NCBI GenBank assembly: GCA_011109175.1
Contig: RDEW01000013.1
Location: 559,989-595,497, forward strand
Source of the DNA: Dicyema japonicum
Taxonomy: Eukaryota; Dicyemida; Rhombozoa; Dicyemidae
Length of the DNA stretch: 35,509 nt
Direction of reading: 5' to 3'
A program made the translations under genes and the position numbers. The notes under the pieces were generated by a model. It did not search any database and was not told the DNA's origin. It was given only the letters and a program-made list of their open reading frames with translations. Below are positions 8,477 to 17,079 of the stretch, in pieces. Numbering within the stretch: the first letter of the stretch is position 1; each line of letters opens with the position of its first letter.

Positions 8477-8648
8477 GAGCCCTGAGATGCCATATGGGGA
8501 GAGGGTTCAATTAGACAAGGCGCTCTTGGAGTTGTTTCAGCAACCAGAATCGAACCTGCCTGAGGAGGCTGGCGAACAGGCAGACGAGGAAGGTTGTTGA
8601 TTGATAAATATATTAATTTTTTTATTGTTTGTTAAATAAAGTGGGGTG
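8477..8648 (+). mobile_element. Short 5'-truncated insertion, probably a LINE 3' end
   Basis: 172 bp between perfect 17-bp direct repeats. The first part is an open reading frame on the plus strand encoding an acidic, helix-rich tail (ALLELFQQPESNLPEEAGEQ, ending EEGC and TGA near 8600), followed by an AT-rich 3' UTR ending AAATAAAGTGGGGTG. Truncated coding end plus 3' UTR between long target duplications is the pattern of a 5'-truncated target-primed insertion. The parent family is not seen elsewhere in the window. Confidence 0.6.
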
Positions 8649-8665
8649 TTCGTTATCCAAGAACA
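8649..8665. repeat. Target-site duplication, right copy
   Basis: TTCGTTATCCAAGAACA, identical to 8460-8476. Confidence 0.8.
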
Positions 8666-8799
8666 CCAATAGTTAATTTAATTATTAAATTAATTAAAAT
8701 CAATAAATTCATTCATCATTAATTAAGTTCACTAATTCAAATATTCACTAAATTTATCTCGTGGACATTGGAAGACCTCTTTGGTTAAAGAAAGAAATT

Positions 8800-9234
8800 T
8801 TCTTATAATCTAATCGGATTACAGCAGAAAAGAAACTCCGGCTTAAAGCGCTAAACAACTAAATGAAGGCAAAAGAACTAAAATCCCAGAGAGCCAAGTG
8901 GAACCGAGTACTTACGAAACTGGATCGAAATAGTTTCACCGGAGCAGTATGGAAAGCAATTCGGAATGTAGTAAAAGGTGATGAGGTTTCAGACTACACT
9001 CAGAGAGATGTCAATAGGATTATAAAATTTTACTTCAAGATATCATTCAAAGATTACAAAAAGTCGGATGGGCCACCATTATCACGAAGGAAGCTGAAAA
9101 GGATGTCAGACACTATCTACTTCTCGGAGAAGGAAGTGAGGAAATCATTACTTTTCTCCAGAACAACATATTCCCACGGCCCGGATAACATCCCGATGAT
9201 CCTGTTAAAGAAAATTGGTGTACCCTTATCATAA
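8800..9234 (+). pseudogene. LINE B-family fragment: linker and start of RT
   Basis: Homologous to LINE B from about 3295 to 3720: TAATCTAATCGGATTACA corresponds to TAATCTAATTGGATCACA. The ORF from 8863 includes FTGAVWKAIRNVVKGDE, SDYTQRDVNRIIKFYFKISF and YSHGPDNIPMILLKKIG (RT block 0/1). Unlike LINE B it has no frameshift between linker and RT. It ends abruptly at about 9225, before the catalytic motifs, where an inverted fragment begins. Confidence 0.8.
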
Positions 9235-9401
9235 GACACTTTGTGCCTGTGTATTGTCTAGAGTTGCACTTCTTGAACAGGGTGACAAATTTTCTAGTTT
9301 CCAGAGATTACTAATAGTTAAGGACTGAATGTCGTGGATTTTTTGTTTATTCGTCCAGGACAGATTGATTCCCCATGACTCACAGGCATAGCTGACAGAT
9401 T
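9235..9401 (-). pseudogene. LINE B-like C-terminal fragment, inverted
   Basis: On the minus strand it reads SYACESWGINLSWTNKQKIHDIQ, matching LINE B (SYACASWGPSLSWTNTKKIEDVQ), the post-RT domain. It sits head-on against the plus-strand fragment at 8800-9234 and is cut on its right side by R2-like sequence. Confidence 0.7.
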
Positions 9402-9995
9402 CCTGATTGGATATGCATTGGGACAACTTATTTGATCCCAAATTTGGACAACCCCGAGTCTGCCATAGATTATCGTCCGATAACCTGCATGCCAACTCTG
9501 TATAGGCTGATGACAAATTGGGTTATGAGCTTGGTAGAGGCCAATTGAATTCTCTCTGAGAATCAGTTGGGCACTGTGAAATTGTCAGGGGGTGATCAAC
9601 AAGTGCCTTTCTATGTCTCATGGAGTACTCAGAGAAAACCATGTCCATGTGCTAACAGTCAATAAGAAGAGACTATATACATCCCCGTGATAAATTCGGC
9701 CGTGGACTGTGTGGAGTAGTCCAACAAAGTAAACATATCCTTATGCGAATGCACGATACCCTGATAGCTGAGTCAAGTGTGTCTTCTAGGAAGCAACAAC
9801 GATCGAGAAAACACGGTTGATTCACTTAATCACTATCAGACCTTTTTGACTGGTAAGTATGGTGATGATGGGCTAGTAAATGTGAAGGCGTTGATCAAAA
9901 TGCAAAATAATAATTTGATTGAAAGGATCAACTTAAAAAGTCTTCATAACGTTCTCTTCAGAAGCTCCAGGCTTATCTACAGTCCACTTTTTTAA
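9402..9995 (+). pseudogene. R2-clade element fragment: RT start, thumb and linker with internal deletion
   Basis: Begins with the R2 RT entry, WICIGTTYLIPNLDNPES and DYRPITCMPTLYRLM (blocks 1-2), has a stop in SLVEAN*ILSENQLGT (block 2a), then FYVSWSTQR. The palm (motifs A-C) is missing: sequence jumps near 9650 to the thumb (DYIHPRDKFGRGL), and after a frameshift reads VNVKALIKMQNNNLIERI and SLHNVLF, the linker before the zinc knuckle. It ends at a TAA near 9995 without the RLE. The same linker segment occurs at 13303-13800 (minus). It differs from the 19-30 kb copies and so is a second R2-like lineage. Confidence 0.75.
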
Positions 9996-10351
9996 GGCGG
10001 ACCTTAGAAAGTCTGACACAGGAGTATAGGAGGCAGAACCATTTATTTTTTAAATTATTTCCGTCAACTAATCTACGTAGCTTCTCACGATAATTGATAA
10101 TAAACTCGAGAAGTCACTGGGTCTCACGTACGACGTGGCTTTTTAGTGTTGCGAAACGTTTCAGTTTATTAAAGAAAAAAAGCGATTTCCGCTTATTTTT
10201 CCACTTTATTCACTTACGAGAGCTCGGAACATAAACCGGCCTAGGAGCACTAGAAGCAGTTTGTTAAATAGATAAAACAAAATGGTTATGAAATTCCAAA
10301 TGATTAAAGTAAAACATAACAAATTAAAAATTCAGGGAAAGTAAAAAAGCA
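9996..10351. other. Intergenic stretch, no gene recognised
   Basis: AT-rich sequence between R2-like debris and the ZCCHC10-like gene. No open frame with recognisable similarity and no clear repeats. Confidence 0.5.
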
Positions 10352-10649
10352 CTATTCAGAGTCAGATTCTAAAATGGAGGTTGAACTTGAATCAGAGGAT
10401 TCAGAAACATCTTCACTAGAATCACTCGAATTTTCCTCAACTATTTGTCTTTTTGGTTCTGATAACGCCTTTTCCTCTTCTTTCTTCTTTTTGTCAATAA
10501 GTTCACCCATAGAAGGACGATGGAGAATTTTTCGTTTGTTTTTGCATTCATATGTCCAATGCTCTTTTGATTGACACTTCTGACAGTAGGCTTTTGAATC
10601 AGATCTTTAATTAATATAAATAATACTTTCTCTTTTCTATTCCAACCAT
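10352..10649 (-). CDS. ZCCHC10: ZCCHC10-like zinc-knuckle protein, two exons with a 22-nt intron
   Basis: Exon 1 is 10627-10649 (MVGIEKR and two bases of the next codon), the intron is 10605-10626 (22 nt, GTATTATT to AATTAAAG), and exon 2 is 10352-10604, ending in TAG; the product is 91 residues. It has one CCHC zinc knuckle, C15-x2-C-x4-H-x4-C28 (YCQKCQSKEHWTYECKNKRK), followed by ILHRPSMGEL, a lysine/glutamate-rich helix and an acidic Ser-rich tail (SSDSSEDVSESSDSSS). The knuckle with GHWTYEC-like core, the K-R-K-x-L-H-R-P-S stretch and the Ser-rich tail are what I recall of animal ZCCHC10, a poorly characterised, probably nuclear protein. Here the G before H is E and the N-terminus is shorter. 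The only likely host gene in the window; frame, splice borders and family order all agree. Confidence 0.85.
10605..10626 (-). other. 22-nt spliceosomal intron of the ZCCHC10-like gene
   Basis: GT...AG interval on the minus strand, almost entirely A and T. Splicing joins AA and A into a Lys codon and connects an ATG-led seven-codon exon to the zinc-knuckle exon. Without splicing, the zinc-knuckle frame has no start nearby. Confidence 0.75.
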
Positions 10650-10717
10650 AACACAATCTAATATTTAAATTATATTAAATTATTATTTCTTAAAATCAAA
10701 ATAATATTTTATATCAT

Positions 10718-11505
10718 GCTAGCCATTATGTTCTCCATCACTATCTTCGGCAATATCTTGGAGAATTGTATATGACCTACACTCGGACCATAATCCAATT
10801 CTACTGTCAATCGAACTACTCTCGCCTATTGTTAGGCATCGGAAAACTATAAAGAATTACAAACGTGCAAAATGGGATTCATTCAGAGAAGAAACAGAAA
10901 AATTTCTATCCGACTTTTCCGTTGAGAATTTCAAATCGCTTGACGCCGCAATGAAATTTTTTAATGAGGTCATCCTCAGTGCCGACAAGAAATACATTCC
11001 AAGAGGACTCATTGCAGACTATAATCCCAATTTCACTAAGGAAATTATCGAAAAGATTCATACAAGACGTCGACTCAAAAAATCAAGAATATATACGGCC
11101 AAACTATCCAACCTTAATAGTGAAATTACAGAGTTAATCAACAAGAGGAAATTAGACTGATGGAACAATTTCATCACAAAAATTAACCATCGAACGAAAC
11201 TAAAGGATTTTTGGGGTACTTTACGTGGAATTCAGTTGAAACAAAATAGAATGGAGACAACCCACGCCACCAGTATTGACACGAATCAAACACCACGTGA
11301 GTTCACTCATCAGGCAGATGTCATAATGGACCACTACGCAAAAGTGAGTCACATCGATATGAACAAATGCTTTCGTCCATGCAAATTGAAAAACGTTCAA
11401 ACTCCTCAAGGAAAACCGATTGAAATCAGTACGTCTGATGTCGAAAAACTCATCAAAAACGCCAAAAACTCTCCTGCCAAAGGGCTTGATAAAATCTGCA
11501 TTTAA
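10718..11505 (+). pseudogene. LINE F: endonuclease end and linker
   Basis: One frame with a TGA at 11158-11160. It starts SPSLSSAISWRIVYDLHSDHNPILL, where SDHNP is the last catalytic motif of APE-type nucleases, and continues through a basic linker (IHTRRRLKKSR, FWGTLRGIQLKQ) to IEISTSDVEKLIKNAKNSPAKGLDKI, the block that precedes RT block 1. It ends at a frameshift near 11500. The remaining endonuclease is absent. Confidence 0.7.
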
Positions 11506-12025
11506 AATACCTGGGAATGCAAAGACTCATAGCAATAACAGACATAATTTCTGTATCCATCAACACCTGCAGAATTCCTGCACTATGAAAAAAATCAAAA
11601 ATGATCCCAATCTTGTAGCCCAAGAAAAAACCTTCGGATCCGGGATCTTTCAGACCAATTTCACTACTATCTGTAGTATCGAAAATTTTTGAACGTGTTG
11701 TATTGAAACTAATATCGAAGTATTTTCCTTTCCCTGATTTTCACCATGGCTTTCGTCCACAATACTCAACATTAACACATCTCTCTTCCCTAACTAATAT
11801 ATCACTGATGGTTTCAACAATTATAATCCTCCCAATCTGACTATCCTTGCATCGATTGACCTAACCAAGGCGTTCGATCGAACATCAAGGCGCGTGCTAC
11901 ATCTCAAATTCCATTAACAAAATTCTTACATCTCATTTAACAAAATTCTTACATCTCTAATTCCTCTACGTCTTCAGAATTGGCTAACAAATTTCCTCTC
12001 TGGAAGAATTGGTCGAGCTGAAATT
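11506..12025 (+). pseudogene. LINE F: RT fingers, multiply frameshifted
   Basis: No long frame, but short pieces are recognisable: the block 2a remnant (FHHGFRPQYST, near 11740) and motif A (SIDLTKAFDR, near 11855-11880, catalytic D). A 23-bp tandem duplication near 11916-11960 disrupts the frame. Confidence 0.65.
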
Positions 12026-12619
12026 ATGTCATGTCTATCTCACTACAGACTCCTTCCAAATGGAGGCTCCGTTTTGTCATCTACCTTATTTAACTTGCAC
12101 GTAAGCGACATTCCAACCAATTCCAAGACACTACTCCTATTGTTTGCGGATGACCTAATTATTGCATCTAAAGACATAGACGTTATCGAAGTAACGGAAG
12201 ATGTTCAGAACCACTTGAACACTTTTGAAGAGTGGCTTGGAGCAAACCACCTATCCCCCTCTCCATCGAAATCCACCGTTACTGTATTCACGTCCAACCG
12301 CCGCCACCTTAATTTTCAACCAATTTTAACAATTCATCAACAAACACTCACCGCTATGAAAAATCCCAAAATACTTGGAGTTATTTATGACCAACTACTA
12401 ACTTTCTCTAATAATGTGGAAAAACAATGTACAAATGCCTATCACAAGATCAACATAATTAAAGCTGTGTCAGGCCATTCCTTCGCCCAAAGCAAAGAAG
12501 CCCTAACTATCATATATAAACAATTCATTCGAACAACTATTAACTATGCTGGTCAACCTCTGCCTCTCTTGCTTCTATTGACAAACTACAAAAAGTACAA
12601 AACATCGCGCTCAGGATAA
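12026..12619 (+). pseudogene. LINE F: RT palm motifs B and C and thumb
   Basis: Open frame with NGGSVLSSTLFNLHVSDIP (motif B; the usual PQGS is altered to GGS), LLFADDLIIASKD (motif C; FADD at 12143-12154), PSKSTVTVFTSNRR, KILGVIYDQLLTFSNNV (thumb entry) and the region up to IRTTINYAG. It then frameshifts. The altered motif B would probably impair activity on its own. Confidence 0.75.
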
Positions 12620-13288
12620 TCACTGGATGCTTCAGATCAACTCCTGTTGATCATCTATATTGGGAGTCAAAGATCCTTTCAGTTGGAGACCATCTGGAAA
12701 TGAGAGCCCTGCAGTTCCTTTCCCAAGCCTACTTCCTAGAACATCCTTTCAGTTGGAGACCATCTGGAAATGAGAGCCCTGCAGTTCCTTTCCCAAGCCT
12801 ATTTCCTAGAACATCCGTGCCACTCTCTATGCGAACCGCAAAACAAAAAGAAAATTATCATGACAACCAGTGACCTGTCTCGAATGTTATCATCCATCCC
12901 TTCCATCCCCAATGACAGGAGTCGTCTGAAACATATACACGATTTTTTTTCTACGAGAAGCATCCGAAGACTCAGAGACAATAAAATATTACAGCGATCC
13001 CCTTATCTAATAGACCAATCAGAATCCTTTCTTCCAAGGGACGTCCGAGTAAATCTGGCTCGTCTACGATGTGGGCACCACCCATATCTATCAACATATG
13101 ATATAATCTCTCCCTTTTGCAACCTCCACGTGTTGACAACAAATCACCTTTTTGAATGTTATGAACTGGGACAACGTTTCTCCACAATGCCGGCACTGAC
13201 CGATCTATGGGAGCGACCAACATCTGCTGCGTCCTACTTAATGGCTGCTGGCTTCCTACAAGTTAGTGAGGCTGGAGTTAATAACTAA
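12620..13288 (+). pseudogene. LINE F: C-terminal domain with 71-bp tandem duplication
   Basis: Post-RT region. After the duplicated segment, the open frame 12770-13288 includes VNLARLRCGHHPYLSTYD and NHLFECYELG, then LTDLWERPTSAASYLMAAGF. The R-x-G-H-H, H-x-x-x-C arrangement and DLW-x-RP end are typical of CR1/jockey-like elements, a cysteine/histidine motif for nucleic-acid binding. The 71-bp duplication (12672-12813) is not a multiple of three and shifts the frame. Confidence 0.7.
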
Positions 13289-13302
13289 CTAACCAACTTT
13301 GG

Positions 13303-13800
13303 CTAGCCGGTTATAAAGGAGTGATTTACATTCACTAGCCATCCAGAAGATTCAGCAATATTCACTTCTGTGTCTTTCAAACACTGAAATAACATAGAGT
13401 GCAGCGGTTTCTTCTCAAATTTTTCAAGTAGATATTCATGTTGTATTTCCATCAAATTCGACATTGTCAAGTCCTTCACATTTTCAATGATGTACTTTCG
13501 AGAAATGAATTCTACGTTAGTGGCCATGTGTGTTTTCTTTGAATTAATGACCCGTAGAATTCCAACTCTTCTTAGACAGCAATTTGCATCATGTTCCAAG
13601 TCACAATAATATCGGAGGAGGATTCGTTCTGCTTTGTTACTAACAGACTCGAGGACTCTTCCAAATTTATTTCTTGGTAGATAAAATCTTTCTTTGTTGC
13701 CGGTTGCAAGTAGATGTGACTATCCATAAGAATTCTGCGGATATTTTTAACGATCTGTTCAAATTCTGGAGACTTGATATCAATCTATCTAATATAATAA
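13303..13800 (-). pseudogene. R2-clade element fragment: thumb and linker
   Basis: On the minus strand: FEQIVKNIRRILMDSHIY, KKRFYLPRNKFGRVLESV, then CCLRRVGILRVI and MSNLMEIQHEYLLEKFEKKPLH with SMLFQCLKD. The order matches the region after the RT palm in R2-clade proteins and aligns with the U1/U2 copies (LYLDRNTFGRGLTSI, CLRRSGILRVI) and with the plus-strand fragment at 9402-9995. No RT palm and no RLE remain; it is bounded on its left by the end of LINE F. Confidence 0.75.
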
Positions 13801-13890
13801 TTATAGAGTGAGAGTGTATTTTCGTTCATTCCCTAAAAAAGGTTCAATGAGTTTAAATCCGTCTTCGTCAAATTTTTCATCCGCTTAGAT

Positions 13891-13960
13891 CAGAGGTTTC
13901 CAATCTGGGTTCCGAGGAACCCTTAGGAAAAACTAATACCCTCATCACTTGAAGACCTTA
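13891..13960 (+). mobile_element. Candidate hAT-like transposon end (truncated)
   Basis: Starts CAGAGGTTTCCAATCTGGG and continues as a small hairpin, GGGTTCC-GA-GGAACCC. CAG-x-GGTT...CCAA with a GC hairpin just inside is the usual terminus of hAT-type MITEs. The opposite end (ending in CCTCTG) was not found before LINE E begins, so the element is truncated or degenerate. Confidence 0.45.
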
Positions 13961-14164
13961 TCCGACAAAATGAAAAAAGATTTGCTACCCTGTGAGGTCA
14001 GTGCAACTCTCAACAATACACAGCCACGACGTTTCTTATGAGAAGGGTATACATCACCCTCTCTAATTCCTATTCCCGAAACCACCCCGCCCACAGAGAA
14101 GTTGTGTTGGATCCCAGAAGGCGAACGAGGAGAAAATGAGAAATCTGATTGTTAATTAGTTAAT
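13961..14164. other. Non-coding stretch before LINE E
   Basis: No recognisable gene. May be the body of the candidate hAT-like element. Confidence 0.4.
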
Positions 14165-14178
14165 TAAAACGTAGCGTC

Positions 14179-14475
14179 ATGTGGTCTACCAGTTATGAAA
14201 GTTCTAGAGGCGCTCAGGGTTTACTTAATGCACCGCGGAAAAGGACCATTAACTACCTCACATCCGAAGAAGGACTTTTCGGACGACGGCCTCTTCTCTT
14301 TCTTTATCCCCCTCGGCTGAATGGGTTTCTGATAATTCTCGCCGGTGACATTGAACTTAATCCTGGCCCTCCACTCTCAATTGTGCAGATAAACATCAAC
14401 GGAATCAAAAGCAAAATTCTCGAACCTTTCATTAAACAACAAAACATTGACATGATTTTACTTCAAGAAAGCTAA
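14179..14475 (+). CDS. LINE E: N-terminal leader with 2A-type motif and start of APE endonuclease
   Basis: A 98-residue frame from the ATG at 14179. Residues 1-30 form a basic leader (MWSTSYESSRGAQ) also seen in LINE B. Residues 38-56 are hydrophobic (RPLLFLYPP, FLIILAG), followed by DIELNPGP (57-64), a perfect match to the D-x-E-x-N-P-G-P ribosome-skipping consensus; the break would fall between G63 and P64. Then LSIVQININGIKSKI (APE motif I) and IDMILLQES (motif II, catalytic E). 2A motifs just upstream of the endonuclease are known in some non-LTR families. The frame stops at 14475 through a frameshift; the endonuclease goes on in other frames. Confidence 0.8.
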   Translation: MWSTSYESSRGAQGLLNAPRKRTINYLTSEEGLFGRRPLLFLYPPRLNGFLIILAGDIELNPGPPLSIVQININGIKSKILEPFIKQQNIDMILLQES

Positions 14476-15518
14476 CTCACCTACCCCGCATTTTCCAGGA
14501 TACCACTGCATCCGCCTGGACCGATCAAACCGTTGTGGTAAGTCTCCTCATCATTATAACAGATAACATTCGATTTACGGACATCTCAGCCAAACTACAA
14601 TCACTAATAAACGATGGGATCACGGAAATATCTGGAATATCAATTACAAGTGGATTCGGGACTCTCAACATTACAACATCTACGTCCCCCCGCCATCTTT
14701 TTGCCCAAAAGGATTCTGTCTAAACCTAACCAAATTAAATAAGTTCGGAAACCTGATATTGTGTGAGATTTTAATGCTAAACATTTAGCCTGGTTAAAAA
14801 CACATCCAGCAGACTCAAAAAGATTATCCTTATTAAACAAGCTCACCTCTCTGACTATCTTTAACAACCCCAGGAAGCACACTAGGACTCCTTACAAAAA
14901 AAACGAAGCATCAACTTCCCCAGACATTACCTTCTCTTCCCCAAACCTTGCACCGGACACATCTTGGACGGTGCATTATGGATTGTCTTCCGACCACAAT
15001 CCAAGCATTATTCGAATCAAAAAAATTCTTTACCACAGGAAAAAGACTGTTTCATTTTTCAACTATAAAAAAGCAAACTGGAATGACTATTCAAAATACA
15101 TCGATAAGCTCTACTAAACCTTGACATGATATTCCCCACAATAGATGAAGCTATTGACTTTTTAAACAAAACTATTCTCATGGCGGGAGAACCTTTATTC
15201 CGCGTGGATCATTTAAATTCTACAATGAAAAACTCGATCAGAACACCAAATCATTAATTAAAGAAAGGAATCGCCTGAAAAGACATGTACCTTCCTTTCC
15301 CGGACAGAAAAATCAAACAAAAACTCTCAATGACGAAATATCTAAAAGGATTAGAAAGCTGAAGCCAACAAATGGAACAAACTAGTATCTTCCCTTCCAT
15401 TTCATAAATCTGCTCAGGATATGAAGAGAAATTAAACATTTTATCCTAAAAGGAAATTTTAAAAGACAACAGACGGATCAACACAGTCTTAACAAGCTCA
15501 TGAAATATTACGCCAGTA
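14476..15518 (+). pseudogene. LINE E: APE endonuclease and linker, frameshifted
   Basis: Recognisable pieces in different frames: PHFPGYHCIRLDRSNR, IYVPPPSFCPKGFC, FNAKHLAWLKTHPADS (a single missing base breaks the preceding GD), SPDITFSSPNLAPDTSW (catalytic D) and SSDHNPSI (SDH motif). Then a linker with IDEAIDFLNKTILMAGEPLF, SLIKERNRLKRHV, and LNKLMKYYASI at the transposon insertion point. At least four frameshifts or stops; not functional. Confidence 0.7.
15514..15518. repeat. Target-site duplication of the Ginger-like transposon, left copy
   Basis: CAGTA directly before the left TIR. The same CAGTA follows the right TIR at 17261-17265 (and at 17472-17476 in the duplicated contig end). 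Confidence 0.85.
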
Positions 15519-15561
15519 TGTCACATGGGCCAAGCGTTACCTATGGGCAGCCTGTTACATT
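15519..15561 (+). repeat. Left terminal inverted repeat of the Ginger-like transposon
   Basis: Begins TGTCACATGGGC; 37 of 43 bases match the reverse complement of 17218-17260. Confidence 0.85.
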
Positions 15562-15727
15562 AACCTTGAACCAAGATTAACTTCAATTAATTTTATAACC
15601 TTGAACCAAGATTAACTTCAATTAATTTTATAAATGATTTATTAACCACAAAAAATTAAATTTAAGTAACTTTTTTTAGTCTACTCATTAATACAGTCGA
15701 TATTTCTCCTTTCGAATTTTTTATCTA

Positions 15728-16946
15728 TCAAATTAAACTATTTAAAACTACCTCCACGCGATTATTCGATAAAATATTAATTATTTCTGCAACTGGATAA
15801 TACTGAGACTCAAACTTATCTAGTCGCAATGAGGGATTTGTTCCAAAGTCCTTTTTAGCCCGAACCTATTAATGTTTTTGATTCATACTTTATCTCCCAT
15901 GTTAAAAGTATATTTACTATTATGAACATTCATTTTCCTGTTCATAGCTTTGTAATAATTAGAATTTTCTTCAATCGATTTAATTTCGAAGTTGAATCTC
16001 TTCGCATTCGGACGCAAATTATCTGACTGAAGGTTATCTAGATATAAATTTTTTAAATCAAACTACGTGATTTTTCAATAGATTCTGGAGTCGAACAATT
16101 AAGCAAATCGTCAATTTGTTCTGGAATCGCACACTCATCACTTAAATTATCTAAGTCATAATGATATAAGTATAACCATTAATTATTGAATTTATTCCCT
16201 TAATTCCTCGATATCTTTCGAAAGGACTTTCGTTAGAAAATGAATGGACCGATATGTTGTAACTGTAGACAGCACTTTCTAATTTATCAAGCCACTTTTT
16301 TTCACTGTTATCCAGCATTTTTGACAACTTCCTCGTGATCGTCTGATTAAATCTTTCGACAATTCCTTGTGCTCGTGGATTGTTAGGCCTTCTGTGAATT
16401 TGCTTAATGTTAAAATCTTCGCAAAGTTTTGTTATTTCTTGATTTTTAAATACAGAACCATTGACCGACTGAAGAAATTTACATAGCCCATTCAGGCGGA
16501 ACAAAGATCTTAAGTTTTCACATACTTCTTTACCAGCGAAAATTTGCAGACTTCACAATTTCGAATGACTTTTCTGATAATCACATTCTTTACAGTGAAG
16601 TATCTTTGTCGACATTCATACTCAATTTTATTGACTCCTCCGTGTGAAAACTCGTGCAACGATTTCGCAACATGCTCCATTTCGGTTTCATTATCCAGGG
16701 ATATGACTAACTTGGGATCAGTTGATTTAAGATACAGTCTAAAATTATTGAAAATTTACAATACCTGTCATTGATAATAGAAAAATTCTCTATCTTCTTT
16801 ACAAGCCTATATTTTCGGTGCCTCGGAAGGTTTTCGGGAAATTTATCATGCAAAGCATCTTTTAAAGTTTGATATTCAACGCAATCTTTCACAAAACCCT
16901 TGTAAGAAGCCATTGCAACAAAATAATCTTCCATGCTATAAATCAC
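15728..16946 (-). pseudogene. Integrase (transposase) gene of the Ginger-like transposon, inactive
   Basis: Exon 1 (16765-16946) starts at the first ATG (16946, or MEDYFVAM at 16934) and encodes a stand-alone N-terminus with no RT in front. After a 26-nt intron, exon 2 gives a DGRLYLK-like segment (NDRLYLKSTDPKLV), then the H2C2 zinc finger (HEFSHGG ... CEVC, the last Cys pair at 16546-16557). The first half of the catalytic core, with its first Asp, is missing. The rest reads NLRSLFRLNG, then SVNGSVFKN where DNG is expected (codon at 16463-16465 is Val), and RAQGIVERFNQT with the catalytic Glu at 16355-16357. Then YNISVHS, SPFERYRG, a frameshift, and a C-terminal module (FNMGDKV, YYPVAEIINILSNNRVEVV). 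Two of the three DDE residues are lost. Confidence 0.8.
16739..16764 (-). other. 26-nt intron in the transposon integrase gene
   Basis: On the minus strand GTATTGTAAAT to AATTTTAG. Splicing joins AAT GAC AG with A CTG TAT, turning a frame that stops soon after into the conserved N-D-R-L-Y-L-K stretch before the zinc finger. Borders are exact and the protein motif is restored, so the intron call is strong even though the gene is otherwise damaged. Confidence 0.75.
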
Positions 16947-17079
16947 GCTAGAAATCTAGGTTTACCGCTATAAAAAAATAAAATCTTTATAATCATAACA
17001 TTTATAAATAAAAAACTAATTTAACAGGATTAAATCAAGATATAAATCGGATATACAAAATTAAATGTCGGATAATCCA

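Larger units (their letters stand above)
10718..13300 (+). mobile_element. LINE F: 5'-truncated APE-type non-LTR retrotransposon
   Basis: Begins at the end of the endonuclease domain and runs through linker, RT and C-terminal domain to a stop at 13286-13288. Contains frameshifts, one in-frame stop, a 23-bp tandem duplication near 11916-11960 and a 71-bp tandem duplication (12672-12742 and 12743-12813). Related to E by sequence, especially the SDHNP region and linker, but a distinct copy. Confidence 0.8.

Noticed and set aside
8545-8562. B box-like GGTTCGATTC on the minus strand
   Set aside because: No A box at a suitable distance and no cloverleaf; it lies inside the coding tail of the small insertion.
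8800-9401. Twin-priming (5' inversion) of a LINE
   Set aside because: In twin priming the 5' piece is inverted and lies before the 3' piece; here the order of pieces is the opposite on either strand.
10352-10649. Retroelement Gag zinc knuckle instead of a host gene
   Set aside because: The knuckle is followed by the K-R-K-x-L-H-R-P-S stretch and an acidic serine tail as in ZCCHC10, and no capsid or Pol sequence is adjacent.
16520-16560. A further 25-nt intron (GTAAAGAAG...TTAAG, minus strand) bridging the zinc finger and the catalytic core
   Set aside because: It leaves the wrong reading frame, and the expected first half of the core would still be missing; a deletion explains it better.
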